In this document: one piece after another, positions 6,307-10,432 of the stretch
How the letters are laid out: the number at the start of each line of letters is the position of its first letter
Numbering within the stretch: position 1 is the first letter of the stretch
Assembly (NCBI GenBank): GCA_031275525.1
Contig: JAISOP010000160.1
Coordinates: 1 to 10,432, forward strand
DNA length: 10,432 nt
Direction of reading: 5' to 3'
Origin: Tannerella sp.
Lineage (GTDB): Bacteria > Bacteroidota > Bacteroidia > Bacteroidales > Tannerellaceae
The notes under the pieces: generated by a model
Databases searched by the model: none
What the model saw: the letters and a program-made list of their open reading frames with translations, nothing else
Told to the model about the DNA's origin: nothing
Program-made: the position numbers and the translations under genes

Positions 6307-6667
6307 AAGCAGACCCTTCCGCCGATGCACGCTGCGCTTCGCTCCGCTGAAAAAAAAAGAACTGGTCCGCGAATGCACGCGAATAAATGATTCGCGGATA
6401 TTCGCGCACATTCGCGGACCACTTTTTCTTTCTCTGCGGAGCGAAGCGTAGCGTTGGAGGTTCCCGGAAAAAAAAGCGTCCAAACGCGTAGGGTATTTAG
6501 CTTTTCATCCGTCTAATATAATGAATGGAAAAAGGAACATGTGAAACACATCTTCCCGTAAACATCAATCGTATGGACCCTTCCGGCAGCTACCCGCGCA
6601 ACGAACCGGCCCATACACCTGTCAAATCGTTTTTATTGATTCATTTTTTTGACGAACAAAAGAAAGT
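6294..6667 (+). other. Anti-sigma to susC intergenic region
   Basis: This 374-bp gap holds a short direct repeat, the large palindrome (6329-6454) and a 48-codon leader ORF that overlaps the susC start. I see no match to TAnnTTTG here. The stretch 6491-6516 (GGTATTT, 12 bp, then GTCTAA) loosely recalls ECF-type -35/-10 elements, but the spacing is short and I give it little weight. Whether susC has its own promoter here or is read through from the sigma operon is unresolved. Confidence 0.5.
6329..6454. repeat. 126-bp imperfect palindrome, possible bidirectional terminator or REP-like element
   Basis: Outer arms 6329-6347 and 6436-6454 pair at 18 of 19 positions (CGCTTCGCTCCGC core). The middle is an A-rich run (6350-6358) facing a T-rich run (6423-6435). 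The inner arms 6364-6375 (GGTCCGCGAATG) and 6409-6420 pair perfectly over 12 bp, and a further 7 bp (6378-6384 with 6400-6406) extend inward. The inner hairpin is followed by a T-rich stretch on both strands, as in a bidirectional intrinsic terminator. ATTCGCG occurs three times in its centre and right arm. No transposase or target-site duplication is visible. Confidence 0.85.
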
Positions 6668-6671
6668 ATGA
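6525..6671 (+). CDS. Possible 48-aa leader ORF overlapping the susC start
   Basis: An ATG at 6525 (just after an in-frame TGA at 6522) opens 48 codons ending with TGA at 6669-6671, which overlaps the susC ATG at 6668 as ATGA. The peptide begins MEKGTCETHLPVNINR, has a second Met at codon 17, and ends FLLIHFFDEQKKV. No signal peptide or known domain is evident. The 4-bp overlap is the arrangement used for translational coupling, so ribosomes finishing this frame could restart on susC. It could be a regulatory leader or coincidence. Confidence 0.3.
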   Translation: MEKGTCETHLPVNINRMDPSGSYPRNEPAHTPVKSFLLIHFFDEQKKV

Positions 6672-9600
6672 GAAAAGAGTTAGTTCAACCAAGAGGAGAG
6701 GCGCTGTTTCGCCTCGTATCAAAAGTACCATTCACCATGCGTATCACCGTTTTGTTATGGGCCTGCATCATCTTCCAGGCGAGTGCGGAGGTGGTGTATT
6801 CGCAGTCCAAGCGCATCTCGCTGGACCTGCGGAATGTGACGGTCGAGGACGCACTCAATACCATTGAGGAACAGTCCGAGTTCTATTTTTTGTACAACAG
6901 CAAACTGATAGACGTAGATCGCAGGGTGAACGTGAAGGCGAAGAACCAGTTGATTTTTAACATCCTGGACGGCATGTTCGCATCGACGGACGTGAAATAC
7001 AGGGTGGAAGAGAGACAAATCATCCTGAGCCTGAAGAGTTGGAATGCGCCGGTGGTGGCCGCCGGACGGCAAAATGTGGCCCGGATTACGGGAAGGGTGA
7101 TTGAAATCAACGGCGAACCGGTGGTCGGGGCCAACGTCATCGAAAAGGGCACGACCAACGGAACCGTGACCGACGTGGACGGGAAATTCAGCCTGAATGT
7201 GGCGGACAATGCCATACTGCAAATCTCTTTCATCGGTTATATCACACAGGAAGTCAGTGTGTTACCAGGCATGGGGGGGGGGGGGAATCCCCTGCTGGTC
7301 ACGCTTTTGGAAGATGCCAAAGCGCTGGAGGAAGTCGTCGTAATCGGATACGGTACGCAGCGAAGGGGCAACATCGCGACCTCCATCACGACGGTGAAGT
7401 CGGACGTGCTGGAGAACCGGGCCGTACAGACGGTCGGCGAAGCGATCCAGGGACAGGTGCCCGGATTGAGCGTGGTGGCCTCGCCGAGGCCGGGTACCGC
7501 GCCGGAGATGAACCTGCGGGGAGCCACCTCGCTGAACGGGGCCGGATCGCCGCTGGTATTGGTGGACGGCATTCCCGGCGACTTCAACTTCCTCAATACC
7601 GATGACATTGAGTCCATCAACGTGCTGAAAGACGCCGCCTCGTCGGCCATATACGGCTCGCGGGCCGCCAACGGCGTCATCCTGGTAACCACCAAAAGGG
7701 GAACCAGCGGCAAGCCGGTGTTCCGATACAACGGTTATATCGGGCTGCATACGCCGACGGACATGCCCGAATCCGTGAGTTCGGCCACGTATGCACGGGT
7801 ATATAACGAGGCCGAGCAGAACATGGGCCGGATGCCGGTCTATTCGGAGGCCGAGATCGCCAAATTTGAAGACGGTTCCGACCCCGACCGCTACCCCAAT
7901 ACCGACTGGTTCCAATACGGTATCCGGAACAGTACGACCACGCGCCATTCCATTGCGGCCTCCGGCGGTACGGAGAGCGTGAAATACCTGGTCAGCGGCG
8001 GCTTCGACCACCAGACCGGCGTTTTTCCGAGAACCCTGCACAATGTGTTCAATGTACGGTCGAATACGGATATCGCCGTTTCCCGGCGGTTTAGCCTCTC
8101 CTTCGATCTGCGGTACCAGCTGAGAAAGCGGGACGACCTGGTCGACATGGAAGACGCCTACAGCCGCATCCAGCACGGCCGTCCGGTCATGGTGGCCTAT
8201 TACGCGGACGGCAGCTACGGATACAATGCCGGCTTCTATATCAATCCGCTGGTAAATATCTTTGAATCCGGAAACGAGACTTCGGACAATCATGACGCGC
8301 TGGGTATTTTCAAATTCGATTATGAAATCCTGGACGGACTGAAACTGACCGGCATTGCCGGCGTCAATTACGTATTTACCAATGCGTCCTCCCACAGGAA
8401 ACAGCTGGTCTACAAAGACCCGTTCAGCGGCCAGCAGACGGTAAGCGAAGAAAATGCGGTGGGCGAAAGCCGGAACGACCGGGCTTACTACAACCTGCAG
8501 GCGCTGCTGAATTACCGGAAAACGTTCGGCGCACATACGGTGGATGCCGTGGCCGGCTACCAGCAGGAAAACGAGCGTAGCGGATGGATAACCGCCTCGC
8601 GGGGCGGCTACCCGACGGATCTGGTCTGGGTGCTGACCGCCGGGCCGAAAGACAACTGGACCAACGACGGCAATGCGTCACACTGGGCGCTGGCTTCCTT
8701 CTTCGGGCGCGTGAACTACGACTTTGACAACCGCTACATCCTCTCGCCCAGTTTCCGTTTCGACGCCTCGTCGCGCTTCACCAGGGAGAACCGCTGGGCC
8801 TTGTTTCCCTCCATCGCGGGCGCCTGGCGCATCAGTGCGGAACCGTTCATGGAAAGCCTCCGCCGGGCGGTCGACGACCTGAAGATACGGGTATCCTGGG
8901 GCGAAACCGGCTCGGCCACCGGGCTGGGGCTTTACCCGAGCTATTCGACCGTCGGCATGGGAGGCGTGGTGCTGAACGGCACCTACCGGCAGACGGCGCT
9001 GGTGGGCGCCATCGGGAATCCCGAACTGAGCTGGGAACGTACCCGCGGGCTGGACCTGGGGCTGGAACTCCTCACCCTCGACCGCCGGCTGAATTTCAGC
9101 GGCACGTATTACATCAAAACCACCCGGGACATCCTGATCGGCCTGCCGGTGCCCCTGGAATACGGGTTCGGCAATCAAAACACCAACATCGGCCAGGTGG
9201 AAAACCGCGGATATGAACTGTCGGCGGGCTGGGAGGATCAGATCGGCGGCTTCTCGTACGGCCTCTCGGCCAATTTCTCCGACAACCGCAACAAGGTGCT
9301 CGACCTGGCCGGCACCGGGCCGTGGATCAGCGGCTATACCGACGAAGGCCTGCCCTTCAACTCGCTTTACGGCTACGAATCCCTGGGGCTTTTCCAGTCG
9401 GACGAAGAGGTGCGGAACGCGCCTTTCCAGAACGCACTCAACAAGGCCGGGGATGTGAGGTACAAGGATCAGAACGGCGACAACAGGGTGGATGCGAACG
9501 ACCGCGTGGTGATCGGCGACCCCTGGCCGCACTATCAGTTCGGGATCACCCTGACCGCCGCCTGGAAAGGGTTTGACTTCCGGCTCTTCCTGCAGGGACT

Positions 9601-9994
9601 CGGCAAAAAGGATGTGATCCGCAACGACCGGACAGTACAGCCCCTCCGCGACGGTCCGGTCTATGAACATGCGATGGACTACTGGAGACCCGACAATACG
9701 GACGCCAAATATCCGCGCATCCTGGAGTCGGACGATGCCAGTCATAACTACGAGGTCTCCGATTTCTGGAAAATCAATGCCGGATACATGCGGGCCAAGA
9801 ACATGCAGCTCGGCTGGTCGCTGCCGAAACGGTGGCTCACTGCGGCAGGCTTTGCCAGGGCCAGGGTCTATGTTTCGGCCGACAACCTGTTTACCGTTTC
9901 GGATTATGTGCCGGGATGGGACCCGGAAATCACTTCCGCCACAGTCTATCCGTTTGCAAAAACGTATTCGCTGGGATTAAACGTTTCATTTTAA
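6668..9994 (+). CDS. SusC/RagA-like TonB-dependent outer-membrane transporter with STN domain
   Basis: This 1108-aa protein is predicted to import oligosaccharides across the outer membrane with its SusD partner. A 23-residue N-terminal extension precedes a signal sequence (MRITVLLWACIIFQASA, 24-40). I keep the start at 6668, with Met24 as an alternative. An STN signalling domain covers about 48-122 (VEDALNTIEEQSEFYFLYN). A carboxypeptidase-regulatory-like domain covers about 138-200 (ITGRVIEINGEPVVGANV...GTTNGTVTDVDGKF). A TonB-box-like EEVVVIGYG is at 221-229. The plug follows (DDIESINVLKDAASSAIYGSRAANG in part, from 312 on), then the beta-barrel to a terminal aromatic (SLGLNVSF). Residues 203-206 are four glycines from a 13-G DNA run in the linker between the regulatory-like domain and the TonB box; a one-base slip there would truncate the protein. 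The susD-like gene starts 19 bp downstream. The STN domain implies signalling through the adjacent anti-sigma/sigma pair. Confidence 0.95.
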   Translation: MRKELVQPRGEALFRLVSKVPFTMRITVLLWACIIFQASAEVVYSQSKRISLDLRNVTVEDALNTIEEQSEFYFLYNSKLIDVDRRVNVKAKNQLIFNILDGMFASTDVKYRVEERQIILSLKSWNAPVVAAGRQNVARITGRVIEINGEPVVGANVIEKGTTNGTVTDVDGKFSLNVADNAILQISFIGYITQEVSVLPGMGGGGNPLLVTLLEDAKALEEVVVIGYGTQRRGNIATSITTVKSDVLENRAVQTVGEAIQGQVPGLSVVASPRPGTAPEMNLRGATSLNGAGSPLVLVDGIPGDFNFLNTDDIESINVLKDAASSAIYGSRAANGVILVTTKRGTSGKPVFRYNGYIGLHTPTDMPESVSSATYARVYNEAEQNMGRMPVYSEAEIAKFEDGSDPDRYPNTDWFQYGIRNSTTTRHSIAASGGTESVKYLVSGGFDHQTGVFPRTLHNVFNVRSNTDIAVSRRFSLSFDLRYQLRKRDDLVDMEDAYSRIQHGRPVMVAYYADGSYGYNAGFYINPLVNIFESGNETSDNHDALGIFKFDYEILDGLKLTGIAGVNYVFTNASSHRKQLVYKDPFSGQQTVSEENAVGESRNDRAYYNLQALLNYRKTFGAHTVDAVAGYQQENERSGWITASRGGYPTDLVWVLTAGPKDNWTNDGNASHWALASFFGRVNYDFDNRYILSPSFRFDASSRFTRENRWALFPSIAGAWRISAEPFMESLRRAVDDLKIRVSWGETGSATGLGLYPSYSTVGMGGVVLNGTYRQTALVGAIGNPELSWERTRGLDLGLELLTLDRRLNFSGTYYIKTTRDILIGLPVPLEYGFGNQNTNIGQVENRGYELSAGWEDQIGGFSYGLSANFSDNRNKVLDLAGTGPWISGYTDEGLPFNSLYGYESLGLFQSDEEVRNAPFQNALNKAGDVRYKDQNGDNRVDANDRVVIGDPWPHYQFGITLTAAWKGFDFRLFLQGLGKKDVIRNDRTVQPLRDGPVYEHAMDYWRPDNTDAKYPRILESDDASHNYEVSDFWKINAGYMRAKNMQLGWSLPKRWLTAAGFARARVYVSADNLFTVSDYVPGWDPEITSATVYPFAKTYSLGLNVSF
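7273..7285 (+). repeat. Thirteen-G homopolymer inside the susC-like gene
   Basis: The bases following AT at 7271-7272 are 13 consecutive G, covering the last base of Met202 and the codons of Gly203-206. In this copy the frame is open on both sides. Losing one G gives a TAA at 7341-7343 and a 224-aa product. Gaining one G gives a TGA at 7603-7605 and a 312-aa product. Either way the beta-barrel is lost. Confidence 0.97.
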
Positions 9995-10013
9995 CCATTC
10001 AAAAACTACAACG

Positions 10014-10432
10014 ATGATACGAACTAAATTAATCGGATATTTTTCGGCCCTCTGCGCCGTATTGTTTTCAGTCTCCGGCTGCGACAGTTTGCTGACCACC
10101 CCGCCGCTCGACAACATAGCCGACGATGCCTGGTGGGCCGACCGGTCGCAGGCGGAAATGATGGTGGACAACTGCTATACCTTCCTCTGGGGGGATTACG
10201 AAGTCACCATGCACGACTGCATGACGGACAACGCCACGCATCGAAGCGACCCGATCGTCCAGGTCGGGAACGGAACCTTTGACACCCGGAACAGCTTTGT
10301 GGGCGAACAGTGGCGATACAGCGTCATTGCACAGTTGAACTACGTCCTCGAGGGCATCGAGAAAAGCCGGGAGAACCTTTCGGACGGCGAATACCGCCAG
10401 TTCAGGGCGCAAATCCGCTTCATCCGGGCAGA
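10014..10432 (+). CDS. SusD-like glycan-binding lipoprotein, N-terminal part only
   Basis: The first 139 residues are present and the frame is open to the window edge. The product should be a surface lipoprotein that caps the SusC-like barrel and binds the glycan. A lipoprotein signal (MIRTKLIGYFSALCAVLFS) ends in lipobox VSGC with Cys23. LLTTPPLDNIADDAWW follows, with the conserved early Pro/Asp pattern of the family. A helical segment near 98-120 has QWRYSVIAQLNYVLEGIEK. YRQFRAQIRFIRA at the edge matches the SusD signature in which a helix ends in F-(L/I)-R-A before the Tyr-rich TPR-like helices. It starts 19 bp after the susC-like gene, so the pair is almost certainly co-transcribed. Ligand preference cannot be judged from this fragment. 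Confidence 0.93.
   Translation, partial: MIRTKLIGYFSALCAVLFSVSGCDSLLTTPPLDNIADDAWWADRSQAEMMVDNCYTFLWGDYEVTMHDCMTDNATHRSDPIVQVGNGTFDTRNSFVGEQWRYSVIAQLNYVLEGIEKSRENLSDGEYRQFRAQIRFIRA

Noticed and set aside
6329..6454. Insertion sequence or complete transposon
   Set aside because: There is a strong inverted repeat but only about 126 bp in total, with no transposase and no visible target-site duplication.
7262..7290. susC as a frameshifted pseudogene at the G run
   Set aside because: As given, the frame is continuous from 6668 to 9994 with all domains in order, so the gene is intact in this copy.
7262..9745. Two long minus-strand frames (7262-8536 and 8678-9745) opposite susC
   Set aside because: Both mirror the susC codons, lack domains, and would require convergent genes inside a conserved transporter.

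Overview
The window looks like chromosomal DNA from a Bacteroidota bacterium, most likely a Bacteroidales-type glycan degrader. It carries a SusC/SusD pair, an ECF sigma/FecR-like anti-sigma pair of the Bacteroidota type, lipoproteins with short lipoboxes, and a textbook Bacteroidota promoter (TTTG, 19 bp, TATCTTTG). I cannot assign a genus from the sequence alone.

Layout. On the minus strand (116-3822) is a two-gene operon. It holds a thioredoxin-fold (TlpA/ResA-like) lipoprotein with a very large N-terminal region, translationally coupled by an ATGA overlap to a secreted GH78-type alpha-L-rhamnosidase. Its promoter is at 3853-3883, and a hairpin at 16-61 lies just past the last stop. From 3884 to 4564 is a repeat-rich stretch in which I find no credible gene. 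It holds an 11-unit, 20-bp tandem array built on the palindrome GATCATGATC, two 45-bp flanking direct repeats, and several small hairpins. On the plus strand (4719 to the window end) is a polysaccharide-utilisation core: ECF sigma factor, FecR-like anti-sigma with a DUF4974-type C-terminus, SusC-like TonB-dependent transporter with an N-terminal STN domain, and the start of a SusD-like lipoprotein cut off by the window edge. A 126-bp imperfect palindrome sits between the anti-sigma gene and susC.

How the genes fit together. The STN domain on the transporter, the membrane anti-sigma and the ECF sigma are the parts of a FecA/FecR/FecI-style relay. Substrate engagement at the outer membrane would release the sigma factor and raise transcription of its own transporter. 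The rhamnosidase suggests that the glycan carries L-rhamnose, but its operon has its own housekeeping-type promoter, so co-regulation is inference.

Most notable observations: (1) a run of 13 G inside the susC-like gene, exactly where a one-base slip would truncate the protein before the plug and barrel, so it is a candidate on/off phase-variation tract or an assembly error; (2) the GATCATGATC array in the divergent intergenic region; (3) two small leader ORFs that end at or overlap the start codons of the sigma and susC genes; (4) the large palindrome inside the PUL, which has a partial copy about 2.3 kb away.
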